Origin: Saprospiraceae bacterium | GTDB lineage: Bacteria > Bacteroidota > Bacteroidia > Chitinophagales > Saprospiraceae | Assembly (NCBI GenBank): GCA_019638385.1 | Contig: JAHBTW010000001.1 | Coordinates: 788,418-852,417, forward strand | DNA length: 64,000 nt | Direction of reading: 5' to 3' | Shown: positions 33,762-42,341 of the stretch, piece by piece | Layout of the letters: every line of letters starts with the position of its first letter | Position numbering within the stretch: position 1 is the first letter of the stretch | Notes under the pieces: model-generated | Database searches by the model: none | What the model was told of the DNA's origin: nothing | The model's input: only the letters and a program-made list of their open reading frames with translations | Made by a program: the position numbers and the translations under genes

Positions 33762-34490
33762 TTAAATGCTTACGCCTCCGTCCACGCTCAGCACGGCGCC
33801 CGTCACAAAAGAGGCATCGTCGGAAGCGAGGAAGAGATATGCTTTGGCCACTTCTTCGGGTGTGCCTACTCTGCCGAGCGGTGTTTTATCGTTCATGGAC
33901 TGGATGATCTTTTCGGGCATGGCCGTAATCATTTCCGTGCCGATAAAGCCGGGAGCGATAGCGTTGACGGTGATGCCTTTGCGGCCCAACTCGCGCGCCC
34001 ACACTTTGGTCATACCGATAACGCCGGCCTTGGCGGCTACATAATTGGTTTGGCCGAAATTGCCGTACAAGCCCACTACGGAAGAAGCGTTCACAATACG
34101 GCCGTATCCATTCTCTACCATAAAGGGCGCCACGGCTTTGGTGCAGTTGAACACGCCGGTGAGGTTTACGTCAATCACCTGTTGCCATTGTTCGGCGGTG
34201 ATTTTGAGCAGGGTGGCATCGCGCAGGATACCTGCGTTGTTGATGAGTATTTCAATCCGACCGAAGTCAGCGGCGGTTTGCTTAGCCGCAGTTTCTACGG
34301 AAGCCAAATCGGCCGTATTCACCTGATAAAAACGCCCGCCGACGGCTTGTGCGGCTTCCTGACCGCGCTCTTCGTTCCAGTCCCACACAGCCACTTGAGC
34401 GCCTTCTGCGGCAAAGAGTTCTGCAATAGCTCTACCGATGCCGGCTGCGCCTCCGGTTACTACGGCCACACGTTGATCCAATCTTTTCAT
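33762..34490 (-). CDS. phaB: SDR-family 3-oxoacyl/acetoacetyl-CoA reductase, probable PhaB
   Basis: A 242-residue classical short-chain dehydrogenase. The start at MKRLDQRVAVVTGG is preferred over an ATG 21 codons upstream because the Rossmann fold begins there and a -7 box sits between the two. Motifs are TGGAAGIG (12-19), NNAG (84-87), Ser136/137, Tyr150 and Lys154 (YVAAK), and PGFIGTEM. FabG and PhaB cannot be told apart by these motifs; the divergent thiolase gene and the PHA synthase genes nearby favour reduction of acetoacetyl-CoA to (R)-3-hydroxybutyryl-CoA with NADPH. The last codons lie 7 bases from the start of the 474-residue gene on the same strand. Confidence 0.8.
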   Translation of the reverse strand: MKRLDQRVAVVTGGAAGIGRAIAELFAAEGAQVAVWDWNEERGQEAAQAVGGRFYQVNTADLASVETAAKQTAADFGRIEILINNAGILRDATLLKITAEQWQQVIDVNLTGVFNCTKAVAPFMVENGYGRIVNASSVVGLYGNFGQTNYVAAKAGVIGMTKVWARELGRKGITVNAIAPGFIGTEMITAMPEKIIQSMNDKTPLGRVGTPEEVAKAYLFLASDDASFVTGAVLSVDGGVSI

Positions 34491-34507
34491 GTTTGTACTT
34501 TTTTTTC

Positions 34508-34515
34508 CAAAAGTA
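34508..34515 (-). promoter_or_regulatory. -7 box of phaB
   Basis: On the minus strand the sequence reads TACTTTTG, a match to TAnnTTTG, 17 bases before the phaB ATG. No TTTG lies at the proper upstream distance. It supports the shorter phaB start. Confidence 0.5.
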
Positions 34516-34656
34516 GGACGTATCCTGTATTTATCCGGGAAGCCGGGAGGCAAAAACAGGCCGACTTAAAGGGCAAAATTAAAAAAATATGCTTCTATTC
34601 TATTGGAAAGCAACATTTTAAATCACAAAATTAATTGGGTTGACCAAACTTCCGCT

Positions 34657-34688
34657 CTTGCACCGAAAACCGATTACGCGTACTTTTA
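34657..34688 (+). promoter_or_regulatory. Possible promoter of phaA
   Basis: CTTG (34657-34660) and TACTTTTA (34681-34688) are 20 bases apart and lie 45 bases before the thiolase ATG. The -7 box has A in place of the final G. The leader from 34697 onward is A-rich, as usual here. Confidence 0.45.
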
Positions 34689-34733
34689 CATTTTATCTTC
34701 TGATTGCTAACCAATAAAAAAAATCAAACAACC

Positions 34734-35912
34734 ATGAAGCAAGCCTATATCGTTTCTGCCGTGCGCACTCCCATCGGAAGTTTCGGCGGAGTTTTTGCAG
34801 ATGTACCGGCCACCCAACTCGGCGCCACGGCCATCAAAGGCGCGTTGCAAAAAGCAGGCGTGCCGGCCGAACTGGTAGAAGAAGTATATTTCGGCAATGT
34901 GGTATCTGCCAATCTGGGGCAGGCCCCGGCCCGGCAAGCGGCCATTTTTGCAGGTCTCCCCTACTCCACCCAATGCACCACAGTAAATAAGGTGTGTGCT
35001 TCGGGTGCTAAATCCATCATGTTTGCCGCACAAAGCATCATGCTCGGTCTGGCCGATGTGATTGTGGCCGGCGGCATGGAAAACATGAGCCAAATACCGT
35101 ATTACATCCCCAAGGCGCGCTTCGGATACAAATACGGCAACGCCGAAATCATAGACGGCCTGGCCAAAGACGGCCTCACCGATGTGTATAATCAGCAGGC
35201 TATGGGCGTATGCGCCGACCGCACTGCTGAAAAATATGACATCAGCCGCGAACAGCAGGACGAGTTTGCCATTCGCTCCTACATGCGCTCGGCTGCCGCA
35301 ACAGAAAACGGGAAGTTTAAGGATGAAATCATCGGCGTGGAAATCCCGCAGCGCAAAGGCGACCCGCTGCTCCTCACCGAGGATGAAGAATACAAAAAAG
35401 TGAGTTTTGACAAGATACCCGGTCTGCGGCCCGCCTTCAGCAAAGACGGCACCGTGACCGCCGCCAACGCATCCACCATCAACGACGGCGCGGCGGCATT
35501 GGTCATCGTGAGCGAAGAGAAATTGAAAGAACTTGGGCTGACCCCTATTGCCCGCATAGTGGCTTTCGCCGATGCCGAACAGGCGCCGGAATGGTTTACC
35601 ACCGCGCCTACGCTTGCCGCCCCCAAAGCCTTACTGCGCGCCGGTCTCACCATGAACGATATGGATTTCGTGGAAGTCAACGAGGCTTTTGCCGTTGTGA
35701 CGCTGGCCTTTAATAAGGTATTGGATGTAGATGTGGAAAAGGTGAACGTATTCGGCGGCGCGGTGTCGCTGGGGCATCCGCTCGGCGCATCGGGCGCGCG
35801 CATCGTCACTACGCTCAACAACGTGCTGCATCAACACAAAGGCAAATACGGCATGGCTGCCATCTGCAACGGCGGCGGCGGCGCATCGGCGCTTATCATT
35901 GAGGCGCTTTGA
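34734..35912 (+). CDS. phaA: Acetyl-CoA acetyltransferase (thiolase), probable PhaA
   Basis: A 392-residue thiolase II. It condenses two acetyl-CoA to acetoacetyl-CoA, the first step of polyhydroxybutyrate synthesis, and can run in reverse in fatty acid or ketone use. The nucleophile is Cys88 (NKVCASG), His348 lies in GHPLGASG and the second Cys, Cys378, in CNGGGGAS. The start is placed at MKQAYIVSAVRTPIG; an ATG ten codons upstream is outside the family N-terminus. It is divergent from phaB and lies 0.6 kb before phasin-phaE-phaC, so the full route from acetyl-CoA to PHA is present. Confidence 0.93.
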   Translation: MKQAYIVSAVRTPIGSFGGVFADVPATQLGATAIKGALQKAGVPAELVEEVYFGNVVSANLGQAPARQAAIFAGLPYSTQCTTVNKVCASGAKSIMFAAQSIMLGLADVIVAGGMENMSQIPYYIPKARFGYKYGNAEIIDGLAKDGLTDVYNQQAMGVCADRTAEKYDISREQQDEFAIRSYMRSAAATENGKFKDEIIGVEIPQRKGDPLLLTEDEEYKKVSFDKIPGLRPAFSKDGTVTAANASTINDGAAALVIVSEEKLKELGLTPIARIVAFADAEQAPEWFTTAPTLAAPKALLRAGLTMNDMDFVEVNEAFAVVTLAFNKVLDVDVEKVNVFGGAVSLGHPLGASGARIVTTLNNVLHQHKGKYGMAAICNGGGGASALIIEAL

Positions 35913-35917
35913 TTGGA

Positions 35918-35952
35918 AGGATAAAGGATAAAGGATAAAGGATAAAGGATAA
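35918..35952. repeat. Tandem 7-base repeat (aggataa), five copies
   Basis: Five exact copies of aggataa run head to tail six bases after the phaA stop. A purine-rich stretch of gcaagg/gcaagggg units follows. Such arrays are prone to slippage and are common between genes in this group. Confidence 0.9.
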
Positions 35953-36116
35953 AATGCAAGGAGCAAGGGGCAAGGGGCGATGCACCGAGGTAAAAGACGA
36001 AGTACTTGGCTGCCGATAGCATTTTTTACAATTCCGACATCGCAAGTCGGATTTGTAAAAACCCTTGTAACTATTTAGCTCAGGGTTCTCAGGTGGCATC
36101 TAACGCGTACTAAAGC

Positions 36117-36181
36117 GCGGAAGGTGTCATCTGAAAACAGTGGGAGATTTTCATTCCGGGCTGCGAGATGACACCTTCCGC
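36117..36181. repeat. Perfect 16-base inverted repeat
   Basis: gcggaaggtgtcatct (36117-36132) and agatgacaccttccgc (36166-36181) are exact reverse complements with a 33-base spacer. There is no T-run, so it does not look like a simple terminator. Flanking copies of ggtggcatct (about 36092) and tgtcacctcg (about 36208) extend partial symmetry. It may be a small mobile repeat or a structured RNA. Confidence 0.75.
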
Positions 36182-36433
36182 CTCGTTTAGCTGCTGAACG
36201 GCGGCAAATGTCACCTCGTTACCAAGAGGCAAAGGGCAAAAGGCAAATTGGCAAAACGCCTACCGCCTACCGAAATACAGCCCATCCCTCCCTACCAATC
36301 CTCTTTTTACATGCCATTACACTCAATAGTCAGCCCTTCAATTTATTTATTTAAACAACTGTATATCTATTATTTAACTACATTACTTAAAAATAAAACT
36401 CCTTTAGTCAATACTTTTTACACTGCATTCGGG

Positions 36434-36465
36434 ATTGCTTTCCGCACAGAAGGGGGGTAACTTTG
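36434..36465 (+). promoter_or_regulatory. Promoter of the phasin-phaE-phaC unit
   Basis: ATTG (36434-36437) and TAACTTTG (36458-36465) are spaced by 20 bases, with the -7 box exact. It lies 45 bases before the phasin ATG at 36511 and makes the upstream in-frame ATG at 36463 unlikely. Confidence 0.6.
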
Positions 36466-36510
36466 CAGCATCAATTGAAAAGACATTTCTCACTGCTAAA
36501 AATCATCATC

Positions 36511-36960
36511 ATGGTCAGCACAAAGAATTATTTCGACAAAATGATGGCCAACCACAACGAGTTGATGGCCACATTCACCGCCTATACCAATGAAGCCGTA
36601 GCGGCAATGACGCCCGACAAGGAACTGGCTGAAAAGGGCGTTGCACTCGCCAATGAAATGCTGGCCAAACCCTACCAGGTAGCCGGCGAAATGGTTAAAA
36701 AGGAAACCGTTGAAAAGTTCCAGAAAGACTTCTGGGGCGCTTACACCGAACAAGTGGCCAAACACACCGAACTCACTACGGAAATGTATCGCAAGGGTTT
36801 TGAATACATGCAGGAAATGTGGACCAAGTTCAGCATGACCCAACAGCAAGACCGCCTGCAAAAACTCAACGAAACCGCACAGAAGCTGGCCAAAACCACT
36901 GCTGAAACGGCTGCTGCCAACGCGAAGATTGCACAGGAATTCATGACGGTAAAGGCTTAA
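36511..36960 (+). CDS. Phasin-like PHA granule protein
   Basis: A 149-residue, almost wholly helical, amphipathic protein of phasin type. Phasins coat polyhydroxyalkanoate granules, limit their fusion and can stimulate the synthase. The sequence has FDKMMANHNELMATFTAYT at the start and an Ala/Lys/Thr-rich C-terminal helix (KLAKTTAETAAANAK). The start codon was chosen for its position after the promoter box. No signal peptide is present. phaE follows after 33 bases. The call rests on composition and on context, as phasins share little sequence. Confidence 0.75.
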   Translation: MVSTKNYFDKMMANHNELMATFTAYTNEAVAAMTPDKELAEKGVALANEMLAKPYQVAGEMVKKETVEKFQKDFWGAYTEQVAKHTELTTEMYRKGFEYMQEMWTKFSMTQQQDRLQKLNETAQKLAKTTAETAAANAKIAQEFMTVKA

Positions 36961-36993
36961 TTTTTTATCTCCACCCAACAAAACAGATTAGAC

Positions 36994-38340
36994 ATGAATA
37001 ATCCTTGGGATGCCATCGTAGAAAATCAGAAAAAGGTAATGGACTTCTGGAGCAATGTTTCCAGCCAAATGACCTCTGCTCCTTCGGGCAACGGCAAAAA
37101 AACGGCCGATAGCGCCGACTCGTTTTCCAAATGGATGGAACAGCAAAAAACAATGTGGGAGCAGTGGAGCAAAACCGCCGCCCCCAACGACGTGCTCGCC
37201 GCCATGCCGGAGCAGTTTCGCCAATGGACGGAAATGCAACAGCAATTCACCGAGCAATACATGACGCTGTACAAAGAAAACGCCGCCAAAATGGGCTTTT
37301 CGCTGTCGCAGATGGACATGAGCGCCTTCATGCCCACTCGCGTCATGGAAGACAATTTTAAAAACTGGAAAACCTGGACGCAGTCCGGAGATGGTTGGCT
37401 TCGCAACCAAATGATGGGCAAACTGCCTTTCAACATGCAGCCGCACTACGCGAATTTCACTGAGTTCTACGATGACGTACATCGCTATTGGGAGCCGTTT
37501 TCCCGCATGATTCAAAACGGCATCTTCGACAAAGACATGGTGGAGAAATTCTTCGCCCGCGACGCCTATCTCAAAGTCGTCAACCAGCTCATGGGCTTCA
37601 AACCCGTGGGCAGCGTAACCGAGCTGATTGACGGCGTGAATGCCTATTTTGAAAAAGCAATGGACCAGTTTGGGCAGGAAGGCGCCAAATGGCAAACGGT
37701 AAGCGAAACCTGGCGTTCCAAAATGAACGAATTTCTGGGGGGTAGCCACGTCCCGCTGCTCCAATTCGGCAACGACATCAACAACCGCCTGCGCGACCAG
37801 CTCACGCCTTTCTTCAACATTGCCGCACAGGGCCGCCAAACGGAAATTTCCAAGCTGATGCGCGACATCCAGTTCAGCTACATCAGCTTCATTCTCAAGA
37901 CTTCCGAGCTGCAAACCAAGGTATATGACGCCGGCCAGTTTGTACTCCCGGACGTATTGAAGGACTATTACGAGCAGTATCAGGGATCGAAAGAAATGCC
38001 TGAATTTCAGGCTTTTCTGCACAAGTACATCAATGAGTTGGAAGACGCCATCCTCACGATGCTGAATGCCGACGAATACTCCAAACTGCAAAGCGAAATA
38101 GCCGGGCTCGGCGCCAACATTAAAAAAATGACGGACAAGGCTTCGGAACTTGTGTTTGCCGATCTGCCTTTCCTCACCCGTACGGAGGGCGACGACTTCG
38201 CCCAGGAAGCTGCCGCATCGCGCCGGAAAATCCGATTGCTCGAACAGCGCATCGAAATGCTCGAACGCCAACTACAAGCACCCGCAGAGGCAAAACCCGC
38301 AGCATCGAAAGCAAAACCGGCTGCTGCTGCCAAAAAGTAA
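36994..38340 (+). CDS. phaE: Class III PHA synthase subunit PhaE
   Basis: A 448-residue protein of the PhaE family. PhaE binds PhaC and is needed for full polymerase activity and granule start in class III synthases. It is helix-rich, with many Trp, Met and Gln in the first half (SKWMEQQKTMWEQWSK), a conserved stretch YISFILKTSELQTKVYDAG, and a C-terminal coiled coil (RRKIRLLEQRIEMLERQL) ending in an Ala/Lys/Pro tail. It is somewhat longer than the roughly 350-residue PhaE of Allochromatium. It lies between the phasin gene and phaC on one likely transcript. Confidence 0.88.
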   Translation: MNNPWDAIVENQKKVMDFWSNVSSQMTSAPSGNGKKTADSADSFSKWMEQQKTMWEQWSKTAAPNDVLAAMPEQFRQWTEMQQQFTEQYMTLYKENAAKMGFSLSQMDMSAFMPTRVMEDNFKNWKTWTQSGDGWLRNQMMGKLPFNMQPHYANFTEFYDDVHRYWEPFSRMIQNGIFDKDMVEKFFARDAYLKVVNQLMGFKPVGSVTELIDGVNAYFEKAMDQFGQEGAKWQTVSETWRSKMNEFLGGSHVPLLQFGNDINNRLRDQLTPFFNIAAQGRQTEISKLMRDIQFSYISFILKTSELQTKVYDAGQFVLPDVLKDYYEQYQGSKEMPEFQAFLHKYINELEDAILTMLNADEYSKLQSEIAGLGANIKKMTDKASELVFADLPFLTRTEGDDFAQEAAASRRKIRLLEQRIEMLERQLQAPAEAKPAASKAKPAAAAKK

Positions 38341-38418
38341 TTTTTATCTCCGCACAGCGGCTGCCCCCAATCAATGACAGTCGCTGTGCTTTTTTCACTA
38401 CTTCAAACCAAATCATTC

Positions 38419-39471
38419 ATGAGCCAGGCCAAACCGTTGAGCGAACAAATCATAGAGCAGGTGGATACCGCCGCTGAAGCGCTCAAAAACATAAACGATA
38501 TACAGGACGTTGACATCGCCACCGCTCCGCGCGACATCGTGTGGGAAGACGGCAAACTCAAACTCCTCCGCTTCCGCCGCGAAACCCCGGCCAAAGCGCA
38601 TACCCCGGTTTTGGTTTCTTACGCATTGGTCAATCGTTGGGAAATGATGGACCTTCAGCCCAACCGCAGCTTCATTCGCAAACTCATCAGCGAGGGTATT
38701 GATGTGTATCTCATTGACTGGGGCTACCCCACCAAAATAGACCGCTACAAAACCCTCGAAGATTACATCCTCGGCCACATTGACGATTGTGTGGACTACA
38801 TTCGCAAGGAGCACAACTTAGACAAAATCAACCTCCTCGGCGTTTGCCAGGGCGGCACTTTCAGTCTCATTTACAGTGCCTTGCATCCCGAAAAGGTCAA
38901 AAACTTAGTAACCTTAGTCACGCCAATTGATTTCGACAACGAGGAAGGTCTTCTCTTCAAATGGGCCAAAGACATGGACGTGGACGCCGTAGTGGACGGA
39001 TTCGGCGGCATCATCCCCGGCGATTTTCTCAACACCGGTTTCGACCTGCTCAAGCCCATGAACAAAACCCGCAAGTACATGGCCCTGCCCGAAACCATGA
39101 AGAACAAGGCAACCCTGATGAACTTCCTGCGCATGGAGCGCTGGGTAGCCGACAGCCCCGCACAGGCCGGCGAAACCTATCGCCGTTTTATCAAGGACAT
39201 GTACCAGCACAACAAACTCATAAAAGGTGAATTTGAATTGGACGGGCGCAAGGTGAACTTGCACAACATCACCATGCCCATCCTCACCATCTACGCCAAA
39301 GACGACCACATCGTACCGCCGGCCACCACAAAGCCGATCAACGATTTGGTAGCATCAAAAGATAAAGAACTCATGGAGTTTCCCGGCGGGCACATCGGCG
39401 TATTCGTCGGCGCGCGCTCGCAAGACCTGCTCACGCCGGCTATTGCCAAGTGGCTGACGGTGAGGGATTAA
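38419..39471 (+). CDS. phaC: Class III PHA synthase catalytic subunit PhaC
   Basis: A 350-residue alpha/beta hydrolase-fold polymerase that joins (R)-3-hydroxyacyl-CoA units into polyester. The lipase-box-like GVCQGG at 141-146 holds the nucleophile Cys143; Asp296 (AKDDHIVPP) and His325 (GGHIGVF) complete the triad. In Allochromatium vinosum PhaC the triad is Cys149, Asp302 and His331, so all three are shifted by the same 6 residues. Length and the neighbouring phaE place it in class III. The start at MSQAKPLSEQ is preferred; an ATG 15 codons upstream would add a non-family leader. A terminator lies about 110 bases downstream. Confidence 0.95.
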   Translation: MSQAKPLSEQIIEQVDTAAEALKNINDIQDVDIATAPRDIVWEDGKLKLLRFRRETPAKAHTPVLVSYALVNRWEMMDLQPNRSFIRKLISEGIDVYLIDWGYPTKIDRYKTLEDYILGHIDDCVDYIRKEHNLDKINLLGVCQGGTFSLIYSALHPEKVKNLVTLVTPIDFDNEEGLLFKWAKDMDVDAVVDGFGGIIPGDFLNTGFDLLKPMNKTRKYMALPETMKNKATLMNFLRMERWVADSPAQAGETYRRFIKDMYQHNKLIKGEFELDGRKVNLHNITMPILTIYAKDDHIVPPATTKPINDLVASKDKELMEFPGGHIGVFVGARSQDLLTPAIAKWLTVRD

Positions 39472-39472
39472 T

Positions 39473-39519
39473 CTTTAAGCTTTAAGCTTTAAGCTGCGAG
39501 TTGAGCTACAAGCTGCGAG
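39473..39519. repeat. Short simple repeats after phaC
   Basis: Three copies of ctttaag (39473-39493) are followed by two copies of ctgcgag (39494-39500 and 39513-39519) around gagctacaag. The unit agctacaagc also occurs in the repeat at 43666-43719. Confidence 0.7.
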
Positions 39520-39579
39520 TTTTTCTAAAAAGACTTTTTTAGGTTTTTATACAAACCTGGTTTTATTTGGTTAGGGCTA

Positions 39580-39619
39580 GAGTCGGACACATCAAAATGG
39601 TGTGCTCCGGCTTTTTTTT
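39580..39619 (+). terminator. Hairpin terminator after phaC
   Basis: agtcggacaca pairs with tgtgctccggct, with one mismatch and one bulge, around a loop of about 10 bases, followed by a T-run. The end of the T-run touches the stop codon of the convergent Fe-S gene. Confidence 0.65.
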
Positions 39620-40385
39620 ATAAGATCAACTCGCTCAGGTCATATACCATCACATCATCCTGTTTGTCTTTGGCCTTTATGCCGTCGCTCATCATGGTGA
39701 GGCAGAAGGGGCAGTTAACGGCGATAACCGCAGCGCCGGTGGCGAGGGCTTCCTCGGCGCGGTCTATGTTGATGCGTTTGTCGCCGGGTTCGTCTTCTTT
39801 AAACATTTGTGCGCCGCCGGCGCCGCAGCAGAGCCCGTTTGTGCGGGAGCGCTTCATTTCCACCAAATCGGCATCGAGGGCTTCGAGCACGGCGCGGGGC
39901 GCTTCATATACCCCGTTGACGCGGCCCATGTAGCAGGAGTCGTGGTAGGTAATGCGCTTGCCTTTGAAGGCCCCGCCCTCCTTCATTTTCACCCGGCCCT
40001 CATTGATGAGTTGCTGGAGCAATTGGGTGTGGTGGATCACGTCGTAATGCCCGCCGAGGGCGGGGTATTCGTTTTTGAGGGTATTGAAACAATGCGGACA
40101 GGCCGTGACGATCTTCTTCACCTCATACATATTGAGCGTTTCGATGTTTTGCAGGGCCAGCATTTGGAATACAAATTCATTGCCGGCGCGGCGGGCGGGA
40201 TCGCCGGTGCAGCGCTCTTCGTTACCCAAAATAGCAAACGCAATGCCCGCTTTTTGAAGAATTTCGGCGAAAGCCACCGTCACTTTTTGTGCGCGGGCGT
40301 CGTAGCTGCCGGCACATCCTACCCAGAACAGAATTTCCGGCGTTTCCCCGGCGGCGGCCATGTCGGCCATGGTTTTTATTGACAT
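39618..40385 (-). CDS. CCG-domain (Fe-S)-binding protein, HdrB/GlpC-like
   Basis: A 255-residue soluble protein with two cysteine-rich CCG domains, as in the HdrB subunit of heterodisulfide reductase, LutA/GlcF and succinate dehydrogenase E. Motifs are [10 protein letters not shown] near the N-terminus, [22 protein letters not shown] and [12 protein letters not shown]. The start was placed at MSIKTMADM; a longer frame upstream runs through the next gene's codons. The gene follows the membrane-bound 4Fe-4S gene by 40 bases, and the two together resemble an electron-transfer module that takes electrons from a substrate or quinone. The partner dehydrogenase is not in the window. Confidence 0.85.
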   Translation of the reverse strand: MSIKTMADMAAAGETPEILFWVGCAGSYDARAQKVTVAFAEILQKAGIAFAILGNEERCTGDPARRAGNEFVFQMLALQNIETLNMYEVKKIVTACPHCFNTLKNEYPALGGHYDVIHHTQLLQQLINEGRVKMKEGGAFKGKRITYHDSCYMGRVNGVYEAPRAVLEALDADLVEMKRSRTNGLCCGAGGAQMFKEDEPGDKRINIDRAEEALATGAAVIAVNCPFCLTMMSDGIKAKDKQDDVMVYDLSELIL

Positions 40386-40425
40386 AATGTCGGTTTTTCT
40401 GATTGCTTGTTTTGTACGTTTTGCC

Positions 40426-41739
40426 CTACCCCCGCGCCCAGGCATCCCGCTCCACCGGCATGGCCCATACGGCGCCGTTGTTTTCGAGGCTGTTGAACAT
40501 GGGCAGCCAATCACCGGGGCCGGCCGATTCGGTGAGGATTTCGTAGCGGCGCAATTGAAGGATGGGATCGAGCGGATTGATGAGTACCGGGCAGGCTTCC
40601 ACACAGGCATTGCAGGTGGTGCAGGCGTGAATCTCCTCGCGGCTGATGTAATCGAACAGCGACTTGCCGTCCTGATAGTTGTCTTTGCTGAGCGGCTTTG
40701 TGGGGTCCGGGGCATATTGGGTATCGCCGCTGCGGATGTTGCGCCCCACCTCTTCCATGCGGTCGCGAACGTCCATTACGATTTTGCGGGGGGAGAGTTT
40801 TTTGCCGGTGATGTTGGCCGGGCAGACGGCGGTGCAGCGGCCGCATTCAGTGCAGGAGTAGGCGTCTAACAGATTTTTCCAACTGAGACCAAAGATATCG
40901 TTGGCGCCGAATTCGGGTAATTCGCCGTTACCGGTGGTTTCGGGCGCCAGGCCCAACATGCTTTTCACCTCGTTCATGATTTCGGGCATGTTTTCCATTT
41001 CGCCGCGCGGGTTTTGGCGGGCAAACCAGGTATTGGGGAAAGCAAAGAGGATGTGCAGGTGTTTGGAAATGGGCAGGTAATTCAAAAAGGCAAACACCAC
41101 CGCGATGTGCCCCCACCAGCCGATGCGCTCTAAAAGGTGCAGCGTGCCGGCGTCGGCGCCTGCCCACAGCGGCGACAAGTAGCGGCTCACCGCAAAGCCG
41201 TACTCGTTTTGCGTCAGGGCCATATCGGCGCTGTTCATCAAAAAGATGAAAAAAATGAGCGCCACTTCCAAATACAAAATGATGTTGGCGTCTTTGAAGG
41301 GCCAGCCCTTTAGTTCCGGTTGTTGGAAACGCTTCACTTTGAGCACATTGCGGCGCGCCAAAAAGGCAATGGTAGCAATGAGCGCCAGTACGGAAAGGAC
41401 TTCGATAAAACTGATGACGAAGGTGTAGAAGCCTCCAAGTATCGGCCAAAACACACGGTGTTGCCCGGTGATACCGTCGGCAAAGATTTCGATGAGTTCA
41501 ATTTGGGTGATGACGAAAGCCACATAGATGAAAAGGTGCAGCACGGCGGGCAGCATGTTTTTGAACATCTTTTTTTGTCCGAAAGCCACCAGCAGCACAT
41601 TGCGCAGGCGCACAGAAGTCTCGCCCGGAATGGATTCGGCTTTGCCCAAGCGAATGTTTTGCACGAGGCGGGAAAACTGACGAGCCGCAAAACTGATGGC
41701 GGCCGCGCTGAAAAGAAGAAAGAATATCTGTGCGATCAT
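40426..41739 (-). CDS. Membrane-bound 4Fe-4S protein (NarI/HdrC-like fusion)
   Basis: A 437-residue protein with an N-terminal membrane part and a C-terminal iron-sulfur part. The first half has about five or six hydrophobic segments and looks like the cytochrome b-type NarI domain. The second half has two 4Fe-4S motifs, [13 protein letters not shown] and [13 protein letters not shown]. It likely passes electrons between the quinone pool and the CCG protein encoded directly downstream. The start [10 protein letters not shown] was chosen because it begins the first membrane helix and lies after a -7 box; an upstream ATG would lie beyond that box. A palindrome in the upstream region may be its operator. 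Confidence 0.85.
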   Translation of the reverse strand: MIAQIFFLLFSAAAISFAARQFSRLVQNIRLGKAESIPGETSVRLRNVLLVAFGQKKMFKNMLPAVLHLFIYVAFVITQIELIEIFADGITGQHRVFWPILGGFYTFVISFIEVLSVLALIATIAFLARRNVLKVKRFQQPELKGWPFKDANIILYLEVALIFFIFLMNSADMALTQNEYGFAVSRYLSPLWAGADAGTLHLLERIGWWGHIAVVFAFLNYLPISKHLHILFAFPNTWFARQNPRGEMENMPEIMNEVKSMLGLAPETTGNGELPEFGANDIFGLSWKNLLDAYSCTECGRCTAVCPANITGKKLSPRKIVMDVRDRMEEVGRNIRSGDTQYAPDPTKPLSKDNYQDGKSLFDYISREEIHACTTCNACVEACPVLINPLDPILQLRRYEILTESAGPGDWLPMFNSLENNGAVWAMPVERDAWARG

Positions 41740-41781
41740 TGGCGGCGAATTTTCGCTAAAGTAGGAACAATTTTTATTTCG

Positions 41782-41804
41782 TTGGTCACTTGCGACCAAA
41801 GTTA
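41782..41804 (-). promoter_or_regulatory. Palindrome overlapping a -7 box, upstream of the Fe-S operon
   Basis: ttggtc (41782-41787), acttgc, and gaccaa (41794-41799) form an inverted repeat in the 88-base space between divergent genes. On the minus strand TAACTTTG (41797-41804) fits the -7 box and overlaps its edge. A dimeric repressor bound here would cover the start of transcription. No regulator gene is next to it. Confidence 0.5.
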
Positions 41805-41827
41805 TATTTTCACCACAAATTTGGGGC

Positions 41828-42322
41828 ATGAAAATTCTGAATCAACATCAGATAGAACAAAAAATCAGGCGACTGGCCATTGAGATATTGGAAAACAACT
41901 ACGAGGAGACGGAGTTGATCCTCGCCGGCATTAACAACAACGGCTACGCTTTTGCTGCACTCCTGCTGGAGGATTTACAAAAAATATCCCCCATTCGATT
42001 TACGCTCACCCGCATTCGCCTCAATCCTGCTCATCCTACCGAATTTCCGGTACAAACCGAAATGCCGGTGGAAGCAATGGCCGGTAAGGTGGTCATCATC
42101 GTGGATGATGTGGCCAATACCGGGCGCACCATCTTTTACGCCTGCAAACCGCTGCTGGACGCCCTTCCCAAAAGATTGGAAGTAGCCGTACTCGTGGACC
42201 GCAAGCACAAGAACTTCCCCATCCGCGCCGATTATGTGGGCATTGCCCTGAATACCACCCTCAAAAATGATATTGATGTGCAGATAAGAGAAGTGGAGGA
42301 GTGGGGCGCGTTCTTGAGTTAA
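41828..42322 (+). CDS. PyrR-like phosphoribosyltransferase
   Basis: A 164-residue type I phosphoribosyltransferase. The PRPP loop is VVIIVDDVANTGRT, and the ending VEEWGAFLS resembles PyrR and related proteins. In Gram-positive bacteria PyrR binds pyr mRNA and has uracil phosphoribosyltransferase activity; Bacteroidota homologues have no proven role in attenuation, so only the enzyme family is called here. It is divergent from the Fe-S operon and precedes the aminotransferase by 19 bases. Confidence 0.85.
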   Translation: MKILNQHQIEQKIRRLAIEILENNYEETELILAGINNNGYAFAALLLEDLQKISPIRFTLTRIRLNPAHPTEFPVQTEMPVEAMAGKVVIIVDDVANTGRTIFYACKPLLDALPKRLEVAVLVDRKHKNFPIRADYVGIALNTTLKNDIDVQIREVEEWGAFLS

Positions 42323-42341
42323 AATAGTAAAATCCACCACC

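Larger units (their letters stand above)
35913..36433. other. Repeat-rich intergenic region between phaA and the phasin gene
   Basis: No gene is seen in this stretch. It contains the 7-base tandem repeat and the 16-base inverted repeat listed separately. A GGCAAA-type simple repeat (about 36227-36258) and gcctaccgcctaccg follow it. The last 150 bases are AT-rich and lead to the phasin promoter. Short frames here code for repeat peptides such as LSFILYP and are not genes. Confidence 0.6.

Noticed and set aside
35831..36099. Minus-strand frames with LSFILYPLSFILYP peptides after phaA
   Set aside because: They are translations of the aggataa tandem repeat and not proteins.
40386..40715. A 110-residue N-terminal extension of the CCG-domain protein
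   Set aside because: It is an out-of-frame reading of the Fe-S membrane protein gene; the family N-terminus begins at the chosen Met.
41828..42322. PyrR-type attenuator control of pyrimidine genes
   Set aside because: No pyr genes and no PyrR-binding hairpin leader are seen; only the phosphoribosyltransferase fold is supported.
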